DNA from: Coprococcus sp. | Lineage (GTDB): Bacteria; Bacillota; Clostridia; Lachnospirales; Lachnospiraceae | Direction of reading: 5' to 3' | Assembly: GCA_016296785.1 (NCBI GenBank) | Contig: JAEDHX010000065.1 | Location: 1-11,985, forward strand | Length of the DNA: 11,985 nucleotides | Part shown: one piece after another, positions 1 through 6,568 of the stretch | Numbering within the stretch: position 1 is the stretch's first letter | Layout of the letters: the number at the start of each line of letters is the position of its first letter | Position numbers and translations under genes: made by a program | Notes under the pieces: generated by a model | The model's database searches: none | What the model saw: the letters and a program-made list of their open reading frames with translations, nothing else | What the model was told of the DNA's origin: nothing

Positions 1-943
1 AGCCTGCAGTAATAATAAGCTCATCTACATTATCTTTATCTGTATCTTCAGCTACGAGCTGAACGACAGGAGCTCTTTTTTTATTGTCACCTTTCTTCTT
101 CTTGTCTTTGTCTGACATATCAGAAACGCCAAGCAGACTATAAACATCAAAGTCATATACATATGAATTATATTGAGTTCCGTTAATTTCCTTTAGTACA
201 CTCTTATGTACTAGTGAAAAGCTTGAACCTGACTTCTTGATATCATACATTTTAATATATGGATTTGCATCTCTGACCTCAGGTACATATACAATTATTG
301 AATCTACTCCATCGCCATCAAAATCTCCGGCAGCAACAGATAAGAAGCCTGTATAAACCTTACCATCAACATCCTCAAGGAAATCGAGCGTATCATTCGA
401 GCCTATGTAAGTGTAGCCGCTAACTCGGCTTCCTGACTTGTCTGTTAAGAAAAGCTCCATTCCGCTTCCTTTTTTGTATGCAAGATTAGCTACATAACGC
501 TTCTGTCCGTCACCGGCTGCATCAACTCCTGCAGTATCTACCATTCTATAGCCATTCTTATTACCTTCATTATATCCATATGTAGAATACGCAGAAGTTG
601 CACTACCTATAGAGCCTATCTTCTCTCCATTATTATAGTTATATGTATGCCATCCACGTCCATCACTATGGCCCCTGGCAACATAAAGCTCTGATACAGT
701 ATATAATGGGAACCATCCCTCTGTACCATATGGGTTCTCTTTTTTTGCTTTTTCCTTATCAAAAGAACTGTAATCCAGGGTAATACCGAAATCATCCTTC
801 GTAGTATCTCCTGATAAAGTGCTTGTATTTCCAGCTCCGGTTTCTGCACTACCTGCAGCTTCTACTGTTATTGACCCCATTGCAGGAAGTAGCGAAGCTA
901 TCATACAAAGTGATAAAAAAATACTAAGCAGTCGTCTTCTCAT
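1..943 (-). CDS. Secreted FG-GAP/VCBS-repeat protein, 5' part (C-terminus beyond window)
   Basis: The first 314 residues are visible; the 3' end lies left of the window. The ATG at 943 is chosen because an AGGAGGAG ribosome binding site sits 5 nt upstream; a second ATG at 947 is out of frame. Residues 1-30 form a signal peptide (MRRRLLSIFL, a hydrophobic core, then VEAA), so the product is exported. Calcium-binding-loop-like FG-GAP/VCBS motifs are visible: GDFDGDGVDSIIVYV at 206-220 (Asp207, 209, 211, 214), AEDTDKDNVDELIITAG at 298-314, and a weaker one around 140-153 (DAAGDGQKRY). Such repeats build beta-propellers in surface and secreted proteins, often for adhesion or ligand binding. A very Lys-rich stretch at 279-289 precedes the last visible motif. 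The gene has its own promoter and is monocistronic as far as visible. The family is clear; ligand and role are unknown. Confidence 0.8.
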   Translation of the reverse strand, partial: MRRRLLSIFLSLCMIASLLPAMGSITVEAAGSAETGAGNTSTLSGDTTKDDFGITLDYSSFDKEKAKKENPYGTEGWFPLYTVSELYVARGHSDGRGWHTYNYNNGEKIGSIGSATSAYSTYGYNEGNKNGYRMVDTAGVDAAGDGQKRYVANLAYKKGSGMELFLTDKSGSRVSGYTYIGSNDTLDFLEDVDGKVYTGFLSVAAGDFDGDGVDSIIVYVPEVRDANPYIKMYDIKKSGSSFSLVHKSVLKEINGTQYNSYVYDFDVYSLLGVSDMSDKDKKKKGDNKKRAPVVQLVAEDTDKDNVDELIITAG

Positions 944-1004
944 TCATTCTCCTCCTATTAACATTACTTATATATTCTATTACTACTTATTACATAACTT
1001 TAAT

Positions 1005-1033
1005 ATAATAACATTGTTTTTAATCATAGTCAA
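1005..1033 (-). promoter_or_regulatory. Sigma-A promoter of the FG-GAP protein gene
   Basis: Read on the minus strand, TTGACT (1033-1028) and TATTAT (1010-1005) are separated by exactly 17 nt, near the sigma-A consensus. Transcription would begin near 998, giving a 5' UTR of about 55 nt before the ATG at 943. It lies downstream of the terminator at 1118-1144, so this gene is insulated from hpf. Confidence 0.75.
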
Positions 1034-1117
1034 CTATCCATAAGACTAGTATCACTCACTAATTTTTCTCATAATTCCACTTTTTTTACAAAAGGTTAGT
1101 GAATAAAATTAATAATT

Positions 1118-1144
1118 AAAAAAGAATCTCGCTTGCGAGATTCT
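1118..1144 (-). terminator. Intrinsic terminator, minus-strand reading
   Basis: Perfect 10-bp arms AGAATCTCGC (1123-1132) and GCGAGATTCT (1135-1144) enclose a TT loop. On the minus strand the stem is followed by a T tract (1122-1118) and then AT-rich DNA, the layout of a rho-independent terminator. No ORF lies immediately upstream; hpf already has its own terminator at 1256-1296. It therefore ends either read-through or a transcript made from the structured block at 1143-1259. Confidence 0.7.
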
Positions 1145-1209
1145 CGCGCTTAAGCGGTCGCTTTTGCGACATGATTCCTGTCGCGCGAGTGCGCATCCTT
1201 AGCGGAGCG

Positions 1210-1259
1210 TTTTTTGATATAATAGGAAATTCGGAGAAATTTCCTATTATATCAAAAAA
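1210..1259. repeat. Perfect 22-bp-arm inverted repeat
   Basis: Arms 1210-1231 and 1238-1259 are exact reverse complements, with a 6-nt CGGAGA spacer. Each arm starts from a run of six T (or A) and contains GATATAATAGG. It could act as a bidirectional terminator, since the A/T runs at its edges give a U tract in both directions, or be the terminal part of a small repeat element. It lies directly against the hpf terminator and shares its A run. Confidence 0.8.
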
Positions 1260-1296
1260 ACAAGGTGATTTCTGCTATAAAAACCACCTTGTTTTT
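1254..1296 (-). terminator. hpf terminator
   Basis: The arms (1256-1267 and 1285-1296, 12 bp perfect, core CAAGGTG/CACCTTG) enclose a 17-nt loop. On the minus strand the stem runs into a seven-base T tract (1260-1254). It starts 31 bp after the hpf stop codon. The A-rich/T-rich arm ends would let it work in either direction. Confidence 0.8.
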
Positions 1297-1326
1297 GTTA
1301 TATGGCTAGTATTATATTATAATATC

Positions 1327-1854
1327 CTAGAACTCAGGTTCAATTAAACCGTATGTATTACCCTTTCTCTTATATACTACATTAACCTCATCTGTTTCTG
1401 CATTCCTGAACACAAAGAAATTATGTCCAAGCAAATCCATCTGGATACATGCATCCTCTGGATACATAGGCTTAACAGCAAATTTCTTACTTCTTACAAT
1501 CTGAATATCATCATCATCTTCAATATCTTCATCTATAAAAGCATCTCTAAGATATGCTGCATTCTGTTCCTTATCAATAAGCTTCTTCTTATGTCTTGTA
1601 ATCTGTCTCTCAATAACCTCTAATACAAGATCAATAGAAACATACATATCATCACTTATCTGCTCTGCTCTGATAATATGTCCCTTCATAGGGATCGTAA
1701 CTTCTATCTTCTGTCTCTCCTTCTCAACGCTAAATGTAACTTGAATAGCCGTATCTTCTGCGAAATATTTCTCAAGCTTTGAAAGCTTGTCATATACTGC
1801 ATTCTTTAAACCTTCTGTAACCTCAATGTTCTTACCACTAATTATGTAATTCAT
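1327..1854 (-). CDS. hpf: Ribosome hibernation promoting factor, long form
   Basis: Product of 175 aa. Residues 1-95 are the HPF/YfiA domain that binds the 30S decoding region (MNYIISGKNIEVTEGL start, basic helix QITRHKKKL). A very acidic linker (IDEDIEDDDDIQ, about 107-118) leads to the C-terminal domain 119-174 (VRSKKFAVKPMYPEDACIQM ... YGLIEPEF), which in long HPFs dimerises two ribosomes into inactive 100S particles in stationary phase or stress. The length matches long-form Firmicute HPF. The ATG at 1854 is chosen because AAGGAG precedes it by 9 nt; the in-frame TTG at 1887 lies only about 6 nt after the predicted transcription start and has no ribosome binding site. Monocistronic: own promoter and terminator. 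Confidence 0.95.
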   Translation of the reverse strand: MNYIISGKNIEVTEGLKNAVYDKLSKLEKYFAEDTAIQVTFSVEKERQKIEVTIPMKGHIIRAEQISDDMYVSIDLVLEVIERQITRHKKKLIDKEQNAAYLRDAFIDEDIEDDDDIQIVRSKKFAVKPMYPEDACIQMDLLGHNFFVFRNAETDEVNVVYKRKGNTYGLIEPEF

Positions 1855-1899
1855 GATGCCCAACTCCTTCTTTTTTGGATAATCCAAATTGATATTACA

Positions 1900-1927
1900 A
1901 TTATATCATATCGGGCGAATTTTTCAA
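1900..1927 (-). promoter_or_regulatory. Sigma-A promoter of hpf
   Basis: On the minus strand TTGAAA (1927-1922) and TATAAT (1905-1900) are 16 nt apart. The predicted start is near 1893, about 40 nt before the ATG. No sigma-B/sigma-H type element was recognised. Confidence 0.65.
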
Positions 1928-1990
1928 TATATTTTACACAATTCCAACATAATTTCTGTCGTTTTTATAAATATATTGTATTAATCAACA

Positions 1991-2025
1991 AAAAGAAAGT
2001 GTAGTCAAAGCGACTACACTTTCTT
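1991..2025 (-). terminator. Terminator of the NlpC/P60 gene
   Basis: Perfect 14-bp arms (1993-2006 and 2012-2025, core GTGTAGTC/GACTACAC) have a 5-nt loop. On the minus strand the hairpin ends in TTTTTGTTG. It starts 9 bp after the stop codon at 2035. Confidence 0.85.
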
Positions 2026-2034
2026 CAAATAATC

Positions 2035-3336
2035 TTACTGGCCTAAAATACGAACTGCCTTATATGGTGTTCTATAATCATAATTAGAAGTCTTAATACC
2101 CGTCTCAGTTGTACTAGCATGTACCACCATACCGCCTCCTGTATAGATAGCTACATGCTCGATGCTGTATGAACCATAGAAGATCAAATCTCCCGGCTCA
2201 AGTGTTGATATATCAGCTTTAACCTCAACTCCGTAACCAGACTGCATTCCTGCCGAATGAGGTAATGAATATCCATATTCTGCATATACTGCCATTACAA
2301 ATCCTGAACAGTCAGCTCCATTTGTAAGACTAGAACCACCATATACATATGGATTACCAACAAACTGTAATGCAAAGTTAGCAAGATCAACACCTGTATC
2401 ACCACTTGATGGAACATCATAGCTCTGTTCTGTTGTAGCTTCTGTTGTAGCATCTGTTGCAGCTTCTGTTGTAGCCTCTGTTGATGGCTCCTCATATGGT
2501 GCCTCAGTTGTTGTCTCTACAGGAGTTTCTTCCTCTTCCTGTGCCGTCTGCTCTTCTTCCTGAGCCTGAGCTTCTTCAGCCGCCCTAAGAGCCTCTGCCT
2601 CTTCAACAGATACAGCCTCAACTACTGCAAATGACAACTCAACATAATCCTCACTAACATATCCAAAGGTTGTCTCATCAACTGCAATACCAACCCAGCC
2701 TTCAATCGAATCAACAACATAATAGCTCTCACCAAGAGCAACAGCTGTAACTAAATCAGCTTCTATATCTGCCACTGCTCGTACATTCAATGTGTCTGCA
2801 GTTACAGTTGCTATTCTGCTACAATTCTCCTTAGCAAATTCTCCCGCATCATCACCAAATGTAAGAAGCTCACTCTTAATATATCCCTTGCATGAACCAG
2901 ATTCAATCTGTGTCCATTCATCGCCTTTATCTACTACTGTTGCAATTCCTCTAGCTGCCAATGTACCAATTATCTCAGAATTCTCATCAGCCTCTGCTCT
3001 GATATTAACATAATCATCTACGATAGTAAGACACTTACCTTCAAATTGAGGATACTTGCACTCTTCCTCCTTAACTACAGCCTCACCATCCGCTTTAGCC
3101 TTCTTATTATTTTTCTTCTTAGTTGTTTTTACTTCAGTCTTCTCTTCAGTATTCTCAATCAGCTTGTCTGCATCTAGTTGAACTAATTCTATGTATCTAT
3201 CTATTGCAGATGAAATACCAATACTGGCATCATCATACACTTCATCAGCTTTAATAGTCGTAAGAGTAAATGCAGCGCCTGTTACAAGACTTGCTGCAAC
3301 TAAGGCAATTATTGCCTTCTTCGATTTCTTAAACAT
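2035..3336 (-). CDS. Secreted SH3b-SH3b-NlpC/P60 peptidoglycan hydrolase
   Basis: Product of 433 aa. Signal peptide 1-30 (KKSKKAIIALVAASLVTGAA ... IKA), a Lys-rich stretch (66-82), two bacterial SH3 domains (about 100-160 with DYVNIRAEADENS, 173-236 with DTLNVRAVADIEA), a Glu/Ala/Gln-rich segment (243-280), a Thr/Glu-rich linker (281-304), and an NlpC/P60 domain (314-433). The catalytic Cys343 in ADCSGF, His394 in EHVAIYTGG and His406 in VVHAS are all present, so it should be an active endopeptidase cutting peptide stems of peptidoglycan, the SH3 domains anchoring it to the wall. The ATG at 3336 is chosen because AAGGAGGT precedes it; an in-frame TTG at 3360 would put that site inside the coding region. 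It has its own promoter and terminator. Confidence 0.93.
   Translation of the reverse strand: MFKKSKKAIIALVAASLVTGAAFTLTTIKADEVYDDASIGISSAIDRYIELVQLDADKLIENTEEKTEVKTTKKKNNKKAKADGEAVVKEEECKYPQFEGKCLTIVDDYVNIRAEADENSEIIGTLAARGIATVVDKGDEWTQIESGSCKGYIKSELLTFGDDAGEFAKENCSRIATVTADTLNVRAVADIEADLVTAVALGESYYVVDSIEGWVGIAVDETTFGYVSEDYVELSFAVVEAVSVEEAEALRAAEEAQAQEEEQTAQEEEETPVETTTEAPYEEPSTEATTEAATDATTEATTEQSYDVPSSGDTGVDLANFALQFVGNPYVYGGSSLTNGADCSGFVMAVYAEYGYSLPHSAGMQSGYGVEVKADISTLEPGDLIFYGSYSIEHVAIYTGGGMVVHASTTETGIKTSNYDYRTPYKAVRILGQ
2429..2488. repeat. Degenerate 12-bp tandem repeat in Thr/Glu linker
   Basis: The unit TCTGTTGTAGCT and close variants recur five times in phase (2429, 2441, 2453, 2465, 2477), the last the most diverged. 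On the coding (minus) strand it encodes the repeated (A/S)TTE-type linker before the NlpC/P60 domain. In-frame 12-bp units allow length change without frameshift. Confidence 0.7.
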
Positions 3337-3401
3337 GATTACCTCCTTAAAATATTTCAATTTCTATTTGATTTATTACGAAATTGTTACAATTCAAAAG
3401 T

Positions 3402-3430
3402 ATTATAACAACAAGATGCCCCTTTGTCAA
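3402..3430 (-). promoter_or_regulatory. Consensus sigma-A promoter of the NlpC/P60 gene
   Basis: On the minus strand the exact consensus TTGACA (3430-3425) and TATAAT (3407-3402) are separated by 17 nt, the strongest-looking promoter in the window. The start would be near 3395, giving a 5' UTR of about 60 nt. The -35 lies inside the inverted repeat 3418-3441. Confidence 0.85.
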
Positions 3431-3441
3431 CACAAAGAGGC
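3418..3441. repeat. Inverted repeat over the -35: pyk terminator or operator
   Basis: Arms GCCCCTTTGT (3418-3427) and ACAAAGAGGC (3432-3441) match at 9 of 10 positions around a 4-nt CAAC loop. As minus-strand RNA all ten pairs form (one G-U). It is the only good hairpin after the pyk stop, 92 bp away, and on that strand is followed only by a weak U-rich ATCTTGTTGTT. It also covers the -35 of the NlpC/P60 promoter, so it may be an operator instead, or both. Confidence 0.5.
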
Positions 3442-3533
3442 ATTGTTTTTACTCGCTTTTTTGAAGTTAATCTTTTTTTAATATTTACATACAGTATTGG
3501 AAAACAATTATAATATTTTGAATTACCAATTCA

Positions 3534-5273
3534 TCAACCGGCAATCACCACTCCATCTTCACCATTTACTGTAACAATTGCACCTGATTTCAATATCTGA
3601 GTTGCATTAGCAGCGCCAAGCAATACAGGAATATCTCTGCTAAGTCCAACGATCGCAGCATGAGAGTTACCGCCATCCTTCTCACAAATAATAGCAGAGG
3701 CAGTCTTAAGCTGTTCAATAATATTGTTACTTGTTTCCTTTATTACAATAATATCACCGGTCTTATAGTTCTTAATTAATTCTTCCTCTGAATTACATAC
3801 ACAAAGTGGTGCACATGCCGAGCGTTCATTTATTGAGTAACCCTTAAGAAGAATATGTCCAACAACATGAACCTTAATAAGATTAGTTGTGCCTGTTATT
3901 CCAAGAGGAACACCTGCTGTAATAACAGTAACCTCTCCATTCTTAACATAGCCTGCACTTCTTGCTGCATCAACTGAATGCTCAAATAAATCGTCTGTAT
4001 TTGTCTCCTCACCAATTACTAAAGGGCTGACTCCCCAGGAAAGATTAAGCTGTCTTGATACCTTCTCAATTGGTGTACACCCAATAATAGGGCACTTAGG
4101 TCTGTATTTAGAAATCATACGAGCCGTCTTTCCTGATTTAGTTACAGTAATAATGGCAGCCGCATTCAAATCTATTGCAGTTGTACAGGTAGCATGAGAA
4201 ATAGCACTTGTAATATCAGGATTAACAATCGCTTCGCGATTATAGAATCTCTTTGTGTAATCAATATCCATCTCCGCTCTTTCAGCAATCTTAATCATTG
4301 TATGAAGTGCTTCTACAGGATATTTTCCTGCTGCTGTCTCTCCCGATAACATAATCGCACTTGTTCCGTCATATATGGCATTAGCAACATCAGTTGCTTC
4401 TGCTCTTGTTGGTCTTGGATGATTCATCATAGAATCAAGCATCTGTGTTGCTGTAATTACCTGTTTATCAGCATTATATACCTTCTTAATAATCATCTTC
4501 TGTATTACAGGCACTTCCTCAAGGGGTATTTCAACACCCATATCACCTCTTGCAACCATGATACCATCAGATACCCTGATTATCTCATCAATATTATCTA
4601 CGCCCTGCATATTCTCTATCTTCGAAATAATATTAATGTTATCACAGCCATGCTCATCTAATAGTTTTCTTATCTCAAGAACATCATCAGCAGTTCTTAC
4701 AAATGACGCGGCAATAAAATCAAAGTCATTCTCAATTCCAAAGATAATATCAGCTCTGTCTGCTTCACTAATATATGGCATAGAAAGATTAACTCTTGGT
4801 ACATTAACTCCCTTATGATTTGATACGGCTCCGCCATTTTCAACGCGGCAGATAATATCCTTATCAGTAACCTCTTCTATTGTCATATTAATAAGTCCGT
4901 CATCGATTAATATAGTATCTCCGGCCTTAACATCATTAACAAGATTCTTATAGGTTATTGATACTTTTTCATTATTACCCATAACGCTCTCTGTTGTAAG
5001 TGTAAATCTCTGCCCGGCTTCAAGTTCAATTCTGCCATTCTCGAAATCACACACTCTTATCTCCGGTCCCTTTGTATCAAGCAATGTAGCTACAGGGAGC
5101 CCGAGTTCCTTTCTAAGCTTTTCAACTCTTAGCTTATTGCGCTTATGCTGAGCATGATCTCCATGAGAGAAGTTGAATCTGGCAACATTCATACCCTCTA
5201 TCATAAGCCTTTTAAGTATCTCGTCATCATCAGTAGATGGTCCTAATGTACAAATAATTTTAGTCTTTCTCAT
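3534..5273 (-). CDS. pyk: Pyruvate kinase with C-terminal PEP-utilising domain
   Basis: Product of 579 aa, cytoplasmic, last step of glycolysis: PEP + ADP to pyruvate + ATP. Visible motifs are ARFNFSHG (31-38), the cation site DTKGPEIR (66-73, Glu71, the residue linked to K+ dependence), the active-site lysine Lys218 in IISKIEN, ARGDMGVEIP (Asp244), Thr276 in ATQMLDSM, and the NHPRPTRAEATDVANA helix. The allosteric C domain ends near 475. It is followed by an extra domain (about 490-579) with GGNSHAAIVGLSRDIPVLLG, the swivelling phosphohistidine-type domain common in Bacillus and Clostridia enzymes (about 585 aa). The ATG at 5273 is 5 nt after GGAGG; the in-frame GTG at 5285 overlaps that site and is rejected. 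It follows the DUF1189-like gene by 19 bp, so the two probably form an operon. Confidence 0.97.
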   Translation of the reverse strand: MRKTKIICTLGPSTDDDEILKRLMIEGMNVARFNFSHGDHAQHKRNKLRVEKLRKELGLPVATLLDTKGPEIRVCDFENGRIELEAGQRFTLTTESVMGNNEKVSITYKNLVNDVKAGDTILIDDGLINMTIEEVTDKDIICRVENGGAVSNHKGVNVPRVNLSMPYISEADRADIIFGIENDFDFIAASFVRTADDVLEIRKLLDEHGCDNINIISKIENMQGVDNIDEIIRVSDGIMVARGDMGVEIPLEEVPVIQKMIIKKVYNADKQVITATQMLDSMMNHPRPTRAEATDVANAIYDGTSAIMLSGETAAGKYPVEALHTMIKIAERAEMDIDYTKRFYNREAIVNPDITSAISHATCTTAIDLNAAAIITVTKSGKTARMISKYRPKCPIIGCTPIEKVSRQLNLSWGVSPLVIGEETNTDDLFEHSVDAARSAGYVKNGEVTVITAGVPLGITGTTNLIKVHVVGHILLKGYSINERSACAPLCVCNSEEELIKNYKTGDIIVIKETSNNIIEQLKTASAIICEKDGGNSHAAIVGLSRDIPVLLGAANATQILKSGAIVTVNGEDGVVIAG

Positions 5274-5292
5274 ATATTCCTCCACTGCCTAA

Positions 5293-6324
5293 TTAATTCT
5301 GGAAATTATTATTGTCGTTGTTTGTTGCTCCGCCATACGGATTATTAGTATTATTCTGAACTGAATTATATGGATTGCTCATATCAATTTGTTGTCCGCC
5401 ATAAAATGCCTGAGTATTTGGTGCCTGCTGACCATACTGTCCATTATCCGGCATTGGTATATTCTGCATTGGTATATTCTGCATAGGTGTTACAGGATTA
5501 TTCTTTCCATATTGATAAACTGCAATTCCTAAATATACAAGAATAATCACAAAGAATATCGTCCACATTAAGGTACCCATACCACTAACCACAAATGTTG
5601 TAAGAAGCTTCTTTACAAGATACCAAATAGCCCTAATATATATTGATGCATTAAATAATGAACCAAATGAAATCTTGGTACCAAATACTGCATTGAATAT
5701 AAGGCCGATTAATGCCCAGATTAATCCACACAGCATAAATCCTATAAATGTAAATACAACAAAGAATAAATATGTTATTACAATAACAGGAGTATCATAT
5801 TTTTCAATTAATTCTAATATATAATCCTTGCTAAACATAGTCTCGCCATCAACAGATTTGCAATAGTTATAAATATCCTTCCAGGATATAAACTGTGTCG
5901 AATTATCTGAGTACATTGCAACCTCTGTGCCGGTAGCATAAATAATAGAAGCATAATTCTGCTCATAGATTAAATCATTAAACTCATCCCTGTCTACAGC
6001 AGCTCTTGATGTATCAATACAAATATACTGTCTGCTTGTACTATCATCCCATATATATACCTTATCGCACGAAAATCCTTCTGCTGTAAGTTCAAAATCA
6101 ACGAGGCTTTCATCAACCAGCTTAGCCGCCTTTCCATTGCCATACTTGCTGTTTACCGGCAAATACATTGTAATAAATGGTACTAAAAATGCAAATATTA
6201 ATGCAAGTAATATTGCTGCACCACCGGTTCCCTCCTTGCCGTTCCTGATATACTCTGAGGGTTTTACCAATCCCTTAAACATACCTGCTATATCTGCAAA
6301 AAATCCTCTCTTAGTGCTACTCAT
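5293..6324 (-). CDS. DUF1189-like integral membrane protein
   Basis: Product of 343 aa, function not known. A short cytoplasmic N-terminus (FADIAGMFKGLVKPSEYIRN) precedes TM1 (about 36-55), then an extracytoplasmic-looking soluble part (56-175), then hydrophobic segments near 179-213, 231-248 and 252-272. The core (ALIGLIFNAVFGTKISFGSL) resembles the DUF1189/Yip1-like pattern of Firmicutes; this is pattern recognition only. The tail 273-343 is Asn/Gln/Pro/Gly-rich and includes a tandem MQNIP MQNIP M. GGAGG sits 6 nt before the ATG. The first gene of a likely operon with pyk, 19 bp downstream. The NPYG and NNTNN tail looks disordered and is unusual for the family. Confidence 0.7.
   Translation of the reverse strand: MSSTKRGFFADIAGMFKGLVKPSEYIRNGKEGTGGAAILLALIFAFLVPFITMYLPVNSKYGNGKAAKLVDESLVDFELTAEGFSCDKVYIWDDSTSRQYICIDTSRAAVDRDEFNDLIYEQNYASIIYATGTEVAMYSDNSTQFISWKDIYNYCKSVDGETMFSKDYILELIEKYDTPVIVITYLFFVVFTFIGFMLCGLIWALIGLIFNAVFGTKISFGSLFNASIYIRAIWYLVKKLLTTFVVSGMGTLMWTIFFVIILVYLGIAVYQYGKNNPVTPMQNIPMQNIPMPDNGQYGQQAPNTQAFYGGQQIDMSNPYNSVQNNTNNPYGGATNNDNNNFQN
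5451..5489. repeat. 15-bp tandem repeat in membrane protein tail
   Basis: The 15-bp unit GCATTGGTATATTCT occurs exactly twice (5451-5465, 5466-5480), with a partial third copy (GCATAGGTG) after it. It encodes the MQNIP duplication on the minus strand. Exact identity at silent positions points to a recent duplication. Confidence 0.8.
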
Positions 6325-6437
6325 ATTTATCCTCCAATCCTGACCTAAACATCTTCATATTATATATATGTGTTAGTCATTTATTTTTTACCATAGGCTG
6401 CACTATACTGCAAGCACTTATCTTTTACCCATATATC

Positions 6438-6467
6438 ATTATCACTCATTTTACATTATTTTGGCAA
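6438..6467 (-). promoter_or_regulatory. Possible promoter of the DUF1189-pyk operon
   Basis: On the minus strand TTGCCA (6467-6462) and GATAAT (6443-6438) are 18 nt apart, an imperfect sigma-A site. It would give a leader of about 105 nt. TATAAT-like sequence nearer the gene (about 6355-6370) lacks a -35. Moderate support only. Confidence 0.4.
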
Positions 6468-6476
6468 TACATTTTT

Positions 6477-6490
6477 AACATTTAAGTGTT
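6477..6490. promoter_or_regulatory. Near-palindrome between divergent -35 boxes
   Basis: AACATTTAAGTGTT pairs at 6 of 7 positions in its half-sites. It lies between the -35 of the leftward promoter (6462-6467) and the -35 of the rightward one (6498-6503), a usual place for a shared operator. AT-rich chance occurrence is possible. Confidence 0.3.
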
Positions 6491-6497
6491 ACTTTTA

Positions 6498-6526
6498 TTG
6501 ACTTTTTTTTGAATAAAATATATTAT
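6498..6526 (+). promoter_or_regulatory. Sigma-A promoter of the GH25/FN3 gene
   Basis: TTGACT (6498-6503) and TATTAT (6521-6526) are 17 nt apart over an AT-rich spacer. The predicted start is near 6533, about 36 nt before the ATG at 6569. Confidence 0.75.
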
Positions 6527-6568
6527 GTTAACTGTATGTTGCAAAATATATTTCTACCAGGGGGAAAC

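Larger units (their letters stand above)
1118..1260. repeat. Composite inverted-repeat element with GC-rich block
   Basis: This non-coding stretch is packed with inverted repeats. Bases 1123-1209 are about 57% GC (50 of 87), clearly above their AT-rich flanks. Besides the terminator hairpin (1123-1144) it holds CTCGCGC (1143-1149) pairing with GCGCGAG (1183-1189), GTCGC-TTTT-GCGAC (1157-1170), an alternative GCGACA/TGTCGC pairing, a palindrome CGCTTAAGCG, and the 22-bp-arm inverted repeat 1210-1259. The composition and density suggest a dispersed intergenic repeat (REP/MITE-like) or a structured RNA. No ORF is supported within it. Whether it is repeated in the genome cannot be seen from one window. 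Confidence 0.55.

Noticed and set aside
819..1043. 74-aa plus-strand ORF over the start of the FG-GAP gene
   Set aside because: It is antisense to a signal-peptide-coding region and a promoter, has no ribosome binding site, and the opposite strand carries a clear gene.
1216..1221. TATAAT on the minus strand within the 22-bp inverted repeat as a promoter for a small RNA
   Set aside because: The position 17 nt upstream has no -35-like hexamer, and the sequence is explained by the inverted repeat.
1117..1300. CRISPR array or direct-repeat array
   Set aside because: The repeats are inverted, not direct, and there are no equal spacers or cas genes.
2295..2495. 66-aa minus-strand ORF rich in Gln and Leu
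   Set aside because: It is a shifted-frame reading of the 12-bp repeats in the NlpC/P60 linker; the main frame is intact and carries the catalytic residues.
4558..4818. 86-aa plus-strand ORF inside pyk
   Set aside because: Antisense to conserved pyruvate kinase motifs; no supporting start signal.
6509..6568. In-frame upstream ATG giving a 20-residue longer GH25 protein
   Set aside because: It lies between the -35 and -10 of the promoter, upstream of the predicted transcription start, and would bury the signal peptide.
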